Shown here in pieces: positions 23,924 to 36,309 of a DNA stretch of 64,000 nt (within the stretch, counting starts at the first letter, position 1; each line of letters begins with the position of its first letter). The notes beneath the pieces were generated by a model that was given only the letters and a program-made list of their open reading frames with translations, was not told where the DNA came from and did no database searches. Origin of the DNA: Dacryopinax spathularia. Lineage: Eukaryota > Basidiomycota > Dacrymycetes > Dacrymycetales > Dacrymycetaceae. A program made the position numbers and the translations under genes. Where the stretch lies: contig JBBPFI010000013.1 in assembly GCA_037974965.1 (NCBI GenBank), positions 620,001 through 684,000 of the forward strand, given 5' to 3'.

Positions 23924-24027
23924 TGTTCTCGTGATGATACCCGTTATGATACTCTATGATACCGGATGCCCTAGAATACATCTAATCCTACAACACATAG
24001 TCCATACAAACCACACAGCGAGTAAGG

Positions 24028-24972
24028 CTACAGAGCCATCCGCTTCCCTCTCAAAGGTCTAGCGGCGCCCACATGCCCTTTCTCGTCCTTATACATCTGA
24101 TATGCCTGCCTCAAATGCTCTGGCGCTAAAGGTCCATGTTCCCCCCTGGCTGTTTGGACTTCGATGGCTGCAACTCTCCCCGTCAGAAATGCCCGAAAAT
24201 AGAAGAAAGAATGCATACCTCGTTCAACGATCTCACCCACAAAGACCTTGCCTACACCGGCTACCATTTGCGCGACTTGAGGCGTTACTTGTGCGCCCGT
24301 GCTCTGAATCAGCTGGGTGCAATTGTTAGCTCGTGATAGACGTACAGGGATGTTGAGGACGCACCTTGCGCACGTTACCCTTGTTCAGCGTACTTCGCCG
24401 ATACCAGTCGTACCGCGTCTGTTGCTCTTCCGAGAAATGATCCATGAGTACTCTGTTCAACAGTCAGCAGCGCTTTCAAGCATTTGTGAGATGATCCTTG
24501 GTGCTCACTTCAGGTTAGCCTTCGCCCTCGCCTGCGCTTCCTGCTGCAGCCTGAACACCTCGTCCTCCAGCCTCGTCTGCTGATCCTGCTCGTCCTCCTC
24601 CGCCTCGCCCTCTGCCTCTGCCTCTCCTTCATATTCTCCCTCATCGGCGCGTGCGATAGACGGAGCGACGGAAGAGTTTCGATCTCCCGCTGGACCGAGG
24701 GAGCTGCGCGCTCCTGCCGCCCCCGTTGTAGCTAGAGCGCGGGTGGAGGAAGCGAAGGGCGTTGCGGGTGAAGCGGTTGGCTGTCTTGATCCGCCTGTTT
24801 GAATGAACTCAGTCACAGAATCATATAGAACCAGCATGCTGTATGAGAACGTACGTTTGCCAGATGGACCGTGCGTGTCCAGAGAGAGGGAAGGGAATCC
24901 TGGCTCGGTCTTCACTCGCGACGGCGATGGGCGTGGCGGGGAGAAGGCATTTTGCGAAAAGTTGACGTCCAT
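24028..24972 (-). CDS. TAF11: TFIID subunit TAF11
   Basis: This is a histone-fold subunit of the general transcription factor TFIID that pairs with TAF13. Five exons close in phase to 241 residues: 24855-24972, 24509-24794, 24365-24452, 24219-24312 and 24028-24167. The first 125 residues are Ser/Pro- and acid-rich and poorly conserved. The TAFII28 domain follows: LMDHFSEEQQTRYDWYRRS, LIQSTGAQVTPQVAQMVAG, VGKVFVGEIVERAIEVQ, LAPEHLRQAYQMYK. These match the family's FSPEQLDRYEMYRRS and ISKVFVGEVVEEAL. The short basic tail ends RGKRMAL. Introns are 51-60 nt. It is convergent with TTC7. Confidence 0.93.
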
Positions 24973-25726
24973 TCTTTCTCTTGCACAACGCTATGATTTT
25001 GTTACCTTGGATCAAGCGGTCAACGACTGCGCAGCAGAGTATTTGGGAAATAAGCGGGACAATGGCTTGAGTGAGCCGGACGGACGCGTGAGGCCAAGTC
25101 TCTGAAGCGCGCTGGGAAGAAGCGCCCATCGGGTTTACGTAATCAACGATGAGGATCGACCTTTTCCTGTCCCCCACCAATACCAAACACCATGGACTGC
25201 AGTCTCTGTGACAAAGCAGGCTATGCTTTCCAGCCCGTGACTCAAGCCGCTCGAACGGCACAATCGCATTATCAGGCACGATGTTTGGGTCCCCGTCGTC
25301 CTGGACCGCAGCGGTTTCACCGGCGCGCTGCCTTGCGAATTCGCAACAGCCAGTGAATTCATACTGGGTATACATTGCGGACAGAAGTAAGAAAAGCGTG
25401 GACCATAATTGGCATAGAGGCTCAGTGTATGGGGATGATCGCCGAAGTTGCGAAAGGACACAGACTAGTGAGGTATGACCACTGAAGAGGACAGACAGGA
25501 GCGGAAATACGCCTTATCCCACTACGCGAAAGACGTGGTTTCGAAGCCGGTTTTCACGGCGGGATTTTCAAGCCTGATGGTGCAAGGTCGATCTGTCCGC
25601 CTGGTGCTGAGGTATATCGTCTGTCTGACACTGGATCTCATGATCAGTGCTCCGGCTCTTGACGGTAGTGAGGGAAAACCAACCAACAGACGATGATTTT
25701 GAGGGGTACAACGGTCCTTCAGCCTC
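24973..25726. other. TAF11 promoter and 3' flank of the next gene
   Basis: No supported gene. A minus-strand frame at 24,821-25,375 overlaps the TAF11 start and has no recognisable domain. Confidence 0.5.
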
Positions 25727-26068
25727 TTACTTCTCTTTTCTGGCGTACTTCGTCCATACCTGGGGTACCATGAGCGGGCGAACAACAGTTGTAGGCAGAA
25801 AACCGACTTGTGATGCGATTATCTTAAGCTCGCCGATTTGCTCGGTCACACTACACGTTCCTCCCTCTTGTGATCGTGCTTGAGGACCATCTGCATTGTC
25901 CTTCTGCTGTGGAATATACGACCTTGCCAATGCTTCATCGTCTACGATAACGTACTCCTCGTCGAGCACGTCAGTTGACGCCGAGCTTTCTGGTTCAGAA
26001 ACTTCGAGCTGCTCGGGGATAGTGGGCTGCAGTGGGTCGTTCAATTGTGCGCTTTCTTCTGGGGTCAT
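25727..26068 (-). CDS. Small acidic hypothetical protein, 113 aa
   Basis: ATG at 26,068 opens a frame of 113 residues. The first 60 residues are acidic and Ser-rich (EVSEPESSASTDVLDEEYVIVDDEA). The last 35 are more hydrophobic (IGELKIIASQVGFLPTTVVRP), ending in a basic KYARKEK. No signal peptide, membrane helix or known domain was recognised. A donor-like CAG/GTATGG near the end suggests the frame might splice on to a further exon. It diverges from the bromodomain gene, with a shared 609-bp upstream region. It could be a chance frame. Confidence 0.42.
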   Translation of the reverse strand: MTPEESAQLNDPLQPTIPEQLEVSEPESSASTDVLDEEYVIVDDEALARSYIPQQKDNADGPQARSQEGGTCSVTEQIGELKIIASQVGFLPTTVVRPLMVPQVWTKYARKEK

Positions 26069-26677
26069 GAATGCTCGTCTTGAGTGAATAAAAGAGCGCA
26101 AGTGCAAGGAGTGGAATGTGTGGTGAAGATGACACAGGGCCTGCGTTATGTACATCACCACGCTACACCCGACATCTGACTCACAGCATGCGAGACACGT
26201 GGAATGTCGCAGCGCCCAAATGCGAAACGATTCCACAGCTGCCCGGGCCGTTTCGGGGGAAGTCTTCCGCACTTGACTTCCTGATTTCGACCAGCCGGCC
26301 GACGACCGGTAGTTCCAACAATGTCTCGTTTCGCTAGGAGATACGGGGCCGATTCACATCTCCGCGGGCCAGTTGATATATACATAAGTCGCCTGCCGAG
26401 GAACACAAGTTGACAAGATGCAACCCAGACCGCCAAAAGCCGCTAGACGTTCTGCCAGGGTTATGTCATCGCTGGGCGGCCAATGCTCGTGATGTTTAAG
26501 CGCGTCGATCAGCGATCCCAGCAAAACCAGGGGGACAGCAAAACGGTAGGAAACAAGTAACGGTCGGATTCCCCCTCCTGCTCGGCTCGGAGACAATTAA
26601 TCCGAGACCCTTGACTGGCTTTGGGTGAGGTGCCGCCTTTCGCAGAGGGCTGACTCTTACCGGAAGCAAAGCCGGAC
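26069..26677. other. Divergent promoter region
   Basis: This lies between the small acidic gene (minus) and the bromodomain gene (plus). No reading frame of interest and no repeat were seen. Confidence 0.5.
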
Positions 26678-29468
26678 ATGCACACGCACGGTCCCTCCCC
26701 CAGCAGCCAGGTGCCGATGAGCAGGAGGCTCAGCCAACTGAAGCAGTCGGCCTATCCTGGGACAAGCAGTGGGACAGCAAGCAGCAGCAGCAGTGCACCG
26801 ACAACTCCAGTTTCTAACAATGCCAACCGCAAGCTTTCAATCACTATCGGTGGGGTCAATGGGCATGGTCAGACTGCCACGCCGGGCTCAGCGACGAGGG
26901 CGAGGACCAAGTCGCAGGGCCAGGCAGGCAGCCTAGAAAGCCCGGCTGGCAAGAAGGGGAGAACGCTTGAGGGTGCAATGCAGCGGCTCATCAGCCAACT
27001 GAAGAAGTGAGCGATTGTAATTGAGGGCGTCTTGGAGTTGGCTGATCCCTTGTGATGCCACTAGACGCGATAACTATGCGTTCTTCCTGCAGCCTGTGGA
27101 CGAGAAGGAGGTGCCTGGGTACAGGAACTTCATAAAGCACCCCATGGATCTAGGGACGATGAGCCAGAAGGTTGATAAAGGCTGGTATAAGTCGCTCGAT
27201 GAATTCAAGGTGTGTAACCAGCCAGCCACGCAATGGTCCGAGGTGCTTATTGGATCGTCGACACAGAATGACTTTCTCCTTGTGACGAACAATGCAAAGA
27301 CGTTCAACCCGCCCACAACCATCTTTCATACCGAAGCGGTGAAACTGGAGAAATATGGGTTAGAGGCTATCAACAAGGCTCAGCAGCGGCTCGCCCAGGC
27401 CGAGCAGGAAGCTCAGGCTTTGGCGGAAGCCCAAGCTGCTGCTATGGCTGCCCAAGCCGAATACGACATGGAACACCAAGACGATCTCATCAAGGTAGAG
27501 AGTGACGGAGAGGCTGAGGAAGCCGTTCGACAGGGATCTCTTGACCGCTTGAGCCGATCGGTATCGGCTGCCCCTACACCTGGCGGCATGTCTGCCCAAA
27601 TGCGGCTAGGCAAACGAAGAGGTGGATATCGCCCTAGAGGGGCACCAAAGAGTCTCGATGAGCTCTGGAAGATACCTGGTCCGGAGACAGGCATCGGCGC
27701 CTTTCCTTATGGGAGTGATTTGGCGGGCTTGATGCTCGAATTCGAGATTATGGGTGTGTAAATGCATTGCTCGAGGCTCAAATAATCGTGCCTAAATAAG
27801 TAATAGGTCGGAAAACGTTGACCAAGAAGGAGCGATTGAAACTGGAACGACATCCCTTACGACGCCCAATTGCTCCAGATGGAAGCATAGATTACACTGA
27901 GAGTATGTCATCTACTCCTGGTTGTGAACAAACAGTCTAACCATTTTCAAGTGGAGGATCCGTTTGCTTTCCTGTCTGTCTTCCTACCTGAGAAGTTTGG
28001 TGCCCTCGAACTAGAGGTTGTACCACCTGCTTCGACAAGCAGCGCAGCTCGTCAAAAATCCGAACCACCCTCATACCCTACTGCATACCCCTCCGTATCC
28101 GTCCCGCCAACCATCATTTCCATGAAGTCTGCCGCAGAAAATGAGTCTGTGGAGGATGACGCCGTGCATTGGTCGATACAGCGTCCAGGGATGAACAGCT
28201 ATCGCACGTACGTCGCAAGAGAGGAGGAAGAGCTCCGCAAGCAATCTGAGCGGGATGGACAAAGCAAGGAGGTCCAGGTTCGGGAACCTGCACCAATCGA
28301 CTGGGGCAGCTTCGGCACACTCCCGATGAGCTGGGCTGTAGGCGATCCTACATGGTACTCCGACGAATCCAAGCTGCATATGAAGATCCGGGAGGACATC
28401 CGCAAGGCAGCCGAGAAGCTACGATCCGGGAGTAAGAGGAAAGCACGAGATATGCAGCCCGCAAACGACCGGAAGAAGGAGCTTGAGAAGGCTGCCTTCG
28501 GCGGCGAAGCTTGGCTTCGCGATGTCGTTTACGGTGGTCCGGAAGGCATCGCTTATGTGCAAAGTGTGGCTTCATTTGTTGATAAGGCGATGAGGTATGC
28601 GAAGCAAGAACGGGAAGAACCTGCTTCCAACGAAAAGGAAGAACCCCATTCGGGCTCCGCTATCAAGCTCGAGGAGGATGTCGACATGGACGCTTCTCCT
28701 GAACGACCACTCAAGCGGAGGCGAGTGGAGACAGAGGCGGTGGACGAAAGCGTCCTACTTCCTCACTCGCTGCCAGATTATGTCTCCGACACGGTCATCG
28801 ACCCACTTACGAGTGGCTTGCACGAGATAATTGATCGCATCGGCGAGGCTATAGAAGACCCGGACCGTCCTCTTCCACGGCATCTTCCGCAACTGGGCAA
28901 GCACCTCGAGAATTCGGTCAACCTTGTCCCTGGGGCAGAACAGCGGTTAGCTGAGCTGACCAGCGTTGTTGGCGAGCAACTCGACATGGGTGCTGTCTTA
29001 CGGGCGCCGGATGAATTCTTCTTCAAGGACGAGGAGTGGACTGAACGTAGTAAGAAGGCTCCAGGGCAGGACAATGCCAGCACTTCAAGCACAACTTCCG
29101 CGGCAAATGGTGTCAACCTGCCTCCTGCACCTCCCGCCTACATCAATTATGGACTTGCCAAAGCGGCAGAAACGATGCTGCGACTATCACGGTCCGCTCC
29201 GAGCGCTAGTGCCTCCACAACTTCCACGCAGGGATCGGACGGTACCGTGGTGCAGGATGGCGTGGCTGGCGCAGAAGATGGCGAGAAGTCGAGTCAACAC
29301 GTGGCTGACAGCGACAAGGAAGATCCTGAGATGCGGAAACTCAGGCTGAACTTGTTGACGATGACCAGGCATGTTCCCCTCGCTGAGCTGGCTCCCCTCA
29401 AACCGGAGCTCATCCCGGAGCATGTGAGACATTTATTCCCAGCTAGAATTGGCGGCGAGGGCGCGTGA
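26678..29468 (+). CDS. BRD7/BRD9-like single-bromodomain protein, 857 aa
   Basis: This is a chromatin reader with one acetyl-lysine-binding bromodomain. Exons 26678-27006, 27065-27209, 27267-27753, 27807-27902 and 27952-29468 close to 857 residues. The Ser/Thr-rich head is followed by a bromodomain at about 110-200: FFLQPVDEKEVPGYRNFIKHPMDLGTM, then NDFLLVTNNAKTFNPPTTIFHTEA, with the conserved Asn in the TFN motif. An Ala/Gln coiled coil, a basic RRGGYRPRGAP patch and a long C-terminal region follow. The latter includes SWAVGDPTWYSDESKL and an acidic stretch with a KRRR signal. Domain position and bromodomain sequence best resemble BRD7/BRD9, subunits of SWI/SNF-type remodellers in animals. 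Membership of such a complex here is inference. Confidence 0.85.
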
Positions 29469-30185
29469 GCACAAGCATGTATTCTGTGACATTATAGATG
29501 ATTGTCGAAGATGCAGTAGAGCAGTGTATCAATACACAATGACCAGATGTTTTGACGCGTGATCACATTGTCTCAGACGTGACGCGTCTTGTATATGTGA
29601 TGACCTGGCTCTGTAGTGCCTTCAACCAGCAAGCAAAACAGGGATCACCACTTTGAGTCGCGAAGGATGGTCCTCTGCGTCTGCGCGCATAGGTTGAAGG
29701 CGTTTCTGGTCTGTTAACAATGAAGACTTTATCTCCTATCAGTCACCGACCGTACACTGGCATGTACGGAACGCGAGGTCGACGCGTGGACGGCATCAAT
29801 TGGAGCAAGGGAAAGACGCGCCAATAGTGGTCCGTGCAGCGCGCGAAGCGCGTCCACGTTCTGCGTCCGTCCACCTTTCTGTGCGACCCTTCCCCCCTCC
29901 GTTGTCGACTGTTCTCCACGCATCACCACCGTCTCTTTCTTTCTTGACATCCTCCCAGATTATTCAAGTACGTGCCCTTTCGTATACTGCCCTTTCGGAG
30001 ACGGGTTTGGTGCGCATATACGACGCATATATCAGCCCGACGCGTGTGTTATCGACTCTCGGCTACACCCGAGGAGAGGACAAGCCTCGTGTTGATATCA
30101 CACCCGCTTTGTTCTCTTTCCGGCACCCTTTGCCGTGCTATCCTCAATATTTTGGCGCATATACTGACGTTATCCGTTCTCTAGT
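29469..30185. other. Beta-tubulin promoter and leader
   Basis: No separate gene. The last 220 bases probably contain a 5' UTR intron, listed separately. About 29,870-29,950 is pyrimidine-rich, typical of a transcription start region in this genome. Confidence 0.55.
29968..30184 (+). other. Probable 5' UTR intron of beta-tubulin
   Basis: A donor GTACGT at 29,968, a branch-like GCATATACTGAC at 30,157-30,168 and an acceptor TTCTCTAG ending at 30,184, one base before the ATG, suggest a leader intron. A shorter version starting at a nearby GTGCGC (about 30,010) is possible. Confidence 0.42.
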
Positions 30186-31977
<1,792 letters not shown>

Positions 31978-32871
31978 ACCTGTCATATACCCGAAGGACG
32001 TGGCGAAGATCAGCGCCATACCGCTTCTCTTTCGTCCTCTGTCCTAGATGCGCTCACGTCTTCTCCTCAAACGGTTCCTACTTGGGTCAGTAGCGAGCTC
32101 CGTATGAAACGTTTCTGATAATTTACGTTCTTTCCTGTCCTTCTCGTATACAACTCTCAATTTCTATGCTTGCGGAACCGAGAACTCGATCAACCCTGCT
32201 CCCCGTCTCCTACAACACGATTTCCGCGGAGCAAGGGAAGAACGAGGAAGGCGACCGGGCTTTGAGCCATGCCGCCCGCGAACATGGGAACGTGTGATGA
32301 GAGAGTTCGCGAAGAACACGTGGTTATCTAATCCTGTGGTCTGTTGACCTCAGCTTACGTGTGGCTCCATGACTTTGATTTCCGCTGCCAGGAATGCCCT
32401 TTTGTGCTTTTCTGCAGTCCTTCGGCCCTATCTGTGGCGGCGTCTTCTGTGGGCTTTCTGCGACCCTCGACTGCGATCATGTTTGTCCGGCGCGACACTT
32501 CATCCCTTTCCGTTCCAGCTCTCATATCCGGGGCCCGCCGTTGTACCGACTTTGGCGAGCCCTCCACTCAAAGCATTTTTTCCACTTACTCTTCTTCATG
32601 GCTAATGCTCGTACCACCCTGTCGACAGATTAGGCACCCGACCTTTCTGGAAAAGCGGCTCAAATGTTGCGGGACCTGCAAATCACAAGGACGAAGGCTG
32701 TCACTAGAAGCCCGTTACAGGTCGACTCTGCTCGTTCCACCTAGGAACCAACGTTATCCCCGATAGCTACGATTTGCCCGGCCTCCTGATCAGGCTGGCC
32801 GGAATGATAAATACGTCGATCAAACTGGCTGTAGGGCTCAGGAGACTGCCCCCCCTTGATCTATAGTCCCC
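31978..32871. other. Intergenic region, tubulin to oxalate decarboxylase
   Basis: No supported gene. A 140-residue frame at 32,344-32,766 has no domain and overlaps frames in all phases. Confidence 0.5.
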
Positions 32872-34787
32872 ATGCGTTCCCTCATCTCTGCTGCTCTTTC
32901 CGCGGCCGTGTTCGCTGCAGACGGCCTCGCCGCCGCCGTGGAAAAGCGAGTGACATATGCCGAGGCTTCCGCCATCGCTGCGAGTAACATCGCGCCTGCC
33001 CTGGCTGCCGCTCCCACAGGCGCGTACGCTAGCGACGACCCCAACGACTCGTACTGGGCAACTTTCCAAGAGGAGACACCCGAACCGATCCGCTCAAGGC
33101 TGGGCCTCGGTCCACTGGGCGCCGACATCCTTGGTCCTACCAATGTCCCGATCGAGGAGCAATATGCGGATCTGTTGGCGCCACCATCTACCGATGGAGG
33201 GACCGTGTGAGTGATCCGAATGGCGGGAAATGCCATTGCTGACGGATACTTAGTTTGAATTCGAAATGGTCTTTCAGTCAGTCGAAGAACCGGTTGCAGA
33301 GCGGCGGTTGGGCTCGTCAACAGACCGGTATGTTGCCTCTTTTTTCTCATGCTCGTGGCTGACCAAACCGCAGAGACTGATATGCCCATCGCCACCACTA
33401 TGGCGGGCGTGGACATGCGGTTGACCGCTGGTTCTATCCGGTCAGTATCGGCCAGCAGATGAAGTCTATTCTTGCACCTTATCTACATTTAGTGAGCTAC
33501 ACTGGCATACCGCGGCGGAGGTGAGAATGTGCGACATACATTGGGAACTTCGCTAATTATAGTCTTCAGTGGTCATACATGCTGGCTGTTAGTATTCGCT
33601 ATCCCTCGCCACCAGTGCGGCTGATAGTAGATGCGCGCAGGGAAGCGCCCGTATCACTGCTGTCAACGCAGACGGGCAAAACTATATCCAGGACATTGTG
33701 AGCTGGTTCTTTTCCTTCCTTGCAACTTCGTTAATGACTCACGTTGCAGTATCCGGGAGATCTCTGTAAGAACGACGTGGTTTACCCCACATTGGCCCTT
33801 GCCTGATTCCATGGTCTCGGTTCATAGGGTACTTCCCCGCTGGCGTACCGCACTCCATCCAAGGCTTGAACGACACTGCCGATGGCTGTGAATTCCTGCT
33901 GGTCTTCGACAATGGCGCCTTCAGCGAAGATTCCACCTTCATGGTAACCGACTGGATTGCCCATACCCCGAAAGAAGTGCTGGCGAAGAACTTCAAGACC
34001 GACATTTCTATGTTCGATCACATCCCGGAGAATGCGCTGTACATCTTCCCGGCTCCTGTTCCGCCTTCCATCGAAGTCGACTGCGAGCTTGCCGACGGGC
34101 CGCTCGGCACCGTCCCGTCCCCTTACGCCTATCACTTATCCCAGGTTCCCGGAACCCCGCTGGAAGGCGGATCAGTCAAGGTGGTCGATAGCCGGACCTT
34201 CCCTATCTCAACGACAATCTCTGCTGCAGAGGTTACAGTTGGTCCTGGTGGACTGCGGGAGCTTCACGTGAGTCTGACATGCCATGTCCCGCAATCTAGC
34301 TGAGACAAGAGAATCAGTGGCACCCGACGGAACCGGAGTGGACCTACTTCATGTAAGTCTCCTGGATAAGAGCGAGGGGCTATCGCTCACATTATACCAG
34401 TGAGGGTGAGGCTCGCATCACCTCATTCGCTTCAACGGCCGCTGCACGCACTTTCACCTACCAGGCGGGTGACATCGCATACATCCCTCCATCTTGTAGG
34501 TCACCTTCTCTACATGAACACAGATGCTAACGCAGCTGGCAGATGGCCATTATGTCGAGAACCTGGGTAACGGCACGTTGAAGTTCCTTGAGATCTTCAA
34601 CTCCGCCTATTACCAGGATATCAGCTTGTCGCAGTGGCTCGCGCTCACTCCTCCTGAGCTCGTTTCGGTATGGGCTGCTCCATCCGTTTCTTCCCGTTCC
34701 ACTCCGCTCACGAACCGAAAGGCTCACCTGCAACTTCCCATCGAATTCGTCATGAGTCTCAACAAGACCAAAGCCGTTGTTGTGTGA
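32872..34787 (+). CDS. OXDC: Secreted bicupin oxalate decarboxylase
   Basis: The enzyme converts oxalate to formate and CO2 with Mn, normally outside the cell. Twelve exons close to 451 residues: 32872-33206, 33254-33327, 33374-33440, 33493-33520, 33570-33587, 33641-33697, 33750-33765, 33828-34267, 34318-34352, 34401-34495, 34543-34667 and 34722-34787. A signal peptide covers residues 1-22 ([20 protein letters not shown]). Cupin 1 has LHWHTAAEW near 160-169 and PHSIQG; cupin 2 has [10 protein letters not shown] near 344-353 and GHYVENLGN, the His/His/Glu/His Mn ligands in both. The lid loop reads FSEDSTF, matching the SENST loop with the catalytic Glu of bacterial OxdC. This argues for decarboxylase rather than oxidase activity. 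AATAAA-type sequence at about 34,899 may be its polyadenylation signal. Confidence 0.94.
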
Positions 34788-34970
34788 GGCAGTCGGGCTA
34801 GCTGAGGCGAAGCGGTTTCACCCGGAACAGGTTGGTACGGACATCGCGCCTCGTATAGTGTTTCACTCAACAGCGGTATGATGAATGGATCGGACATTAA
34901 TAAAAATACCAATATGCGTAAAGTCATGTGGAAGAGAGCAGCGAAAGGACAAAGATGTGCAGCGCGACTG

Positions 34971-35462
34971 TCACAAAAGTAGAGCACCGCCTATCTGGAA
35001 GTTACGGTCAGTCCAAAGCTCCCACGACATGATGCTGCAACGCACCTGCTCCAGCTCGGCATCGATAATGTCCCCGTCCTCCATCTCCATCATCTTGGGA
35101 GTCATGTCCGCTTGTAACCTGCGATCATCGTATAGGAAGCGAAGCGTGCCCTTCTTCTTGTTGAAGCGTTTCTGCGACCGCGAATGGACGGAATCAGGGC
35201 GGCTCAACTTGCATGATGAGACCGACTCACGTAGGCCGCATCGAAAAGCTTTCCAAACTGGGTTGTGGCGCTTACGGCTACCTGGCATTCTTGACCGAGA
35301 GGTTAGCGCATGCTACGGGACGAATAGTGAACAGCAGTTCGTACCCTCGCCCTGACATTGGACCTTCAACTGCAGCTTTTTCTTCTGCTGTACCTGAGAG
35401 GGCTGCTGTTCTTCCGATCGTGTCTCATCAGCCCCTTCATCGTCCTCCTCGTACGATGGCAT
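34971..35462 (-). CDS. SUMO-like modifier A (tandem pair), GG plus ALLL tail
   Basis: This is a ubiquitin-fold protein of the SUMO type, 104 residues, from four exons: 35345-35462, 35231-35277, 35046-35171 and 34971-34994. A 32-residue acidic/Gln-rich head precedes the beta-grasp: KLQLKVQCQGE, then FGKLFDAAYKRFN, then GTLRFLYDDRRLQADMTP, then MEMEDGDIIDAELEQIGG. That last segment closely follows canonical SUMO (RFLFDGRRLQ...MEDGD.ID..LEQ.GG). After the di-glycine come ALLL and a stop, so a Ulp-type protease would have to expose GG for conjugation. The central helix is divergent: the usual LMKAYCKRQG is replaced. This suggests a specialised paralogue rather than the housekeeping SUMO. It converges on the oxalate decarboxylase gene. 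All introns are canonical and phases close. Confidence 0.85.
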
Positions 35463-35743
35463 GTTTGCTGGAAGTGAGTGTGGGAATATACTGCGATATG
35501 GAGGACAATTGCGGAGTGACACCACCTTCGGCCCAAACCCACTTTTAGCACACGCGACCCTGGACGCGTCGCGTTTATGGGGTAAAAGCAGTTACGTAAT
35601 CATTCCAGTCGGGGGTCATGCTGTCCACGCTCTGGCCACAAACCACCGACATCGGCGGGAGAAGTTGCATAGACCACCATCTTTCATATTTCGGACAACA
35701 TGGAATACACTACGGGGCGAGCATAGACCTCGATTTCTCATCG

Positions 35744-36309
35744 CTAACCACCAAGCTAGCAACAATGTCAGTATCCACCAGCAAATTCAGCGCATTGCAG
35801 GACCGAACCTGCTCCAGATGCGCCTGCACCTCATCGTCGATCTCCATGTTCAAGCTCGCGGCCGTGTCATCTGCTCGGATTCTTTCTCCATCGTAAGTGA
35901 ATCGGAGCGTGCCCGGCTGAATATTGAACTTTTTCTGTTCATCCACATTAGCGATCGCTGCCTAGCTGTCAAATCTGAAACTCGGCAACCTCCACGAAAG
36001 AGAAGATCTTAGAAAACTTCAGATCGACAGGCACTTCAACCGTGGTCTCTAAGGTGCGCAAAATCAGAGGTCTGAGCTGAAGATAGCTTGAGGACGCCTA
36101 CTTTGGCCATCGAAGTTGACCACAAACTGGATCTTGCGTCGGATAGTCCGGGTGGATCCAACCTGGCCATTCCCTTGCGATGCATCTGGCCCACGATTGT
36201 TCGTCGATCCACGGTCATGTGCCGAAGCGAGGGTCGTGCGCTGCGATTGAGCTTCCTGACTGTCGGGAACCTCTTCGTTGCGAAGGCGGGAGCGGCCGGT
36301 GGAGGACAT
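35744..36309 (-). CDS. SUMO-like modifier B (tandem pair), stop directly after GG
   Basis: This is a second SUMO-like gene 281 bp upstream of A on the same strand. Exons are 36102-36309, 35990-36048, 35809-35934 and 35744-35755, giving 134 residues. The head of about 58 residues is Ser/Arg/Gln-rich. The fold then reads IQFVVNFDGQKTTVEVPVDL, FSKIFSFVEKKFN, GTLRFTYDGERIRADDT, NMEIDDEVQAHLEQLGG, and stops. The three intron positions are the same as in A, and the third exon is 126 nt in both, with 21 of 42 residues identical. The di-glycine is the natural C-terminus, so no processing protease would be needed. The first donor of intron 2 (GAG/GTTGCC) and that of intron 3 (CAG/GTTCGG) are weaker than usual. 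They are chosen because they keep alignment with A. Expression is unproven. Confidence 0.75.

Noticed and set aside
35962-35995. A 34-nt intron alternative in SUMO-like B
   Set aside because: It would be far shorter than any other intron here. The 55-nt alternative (35,935-35,989) keeps the same intron position as gene A and a better alignment.
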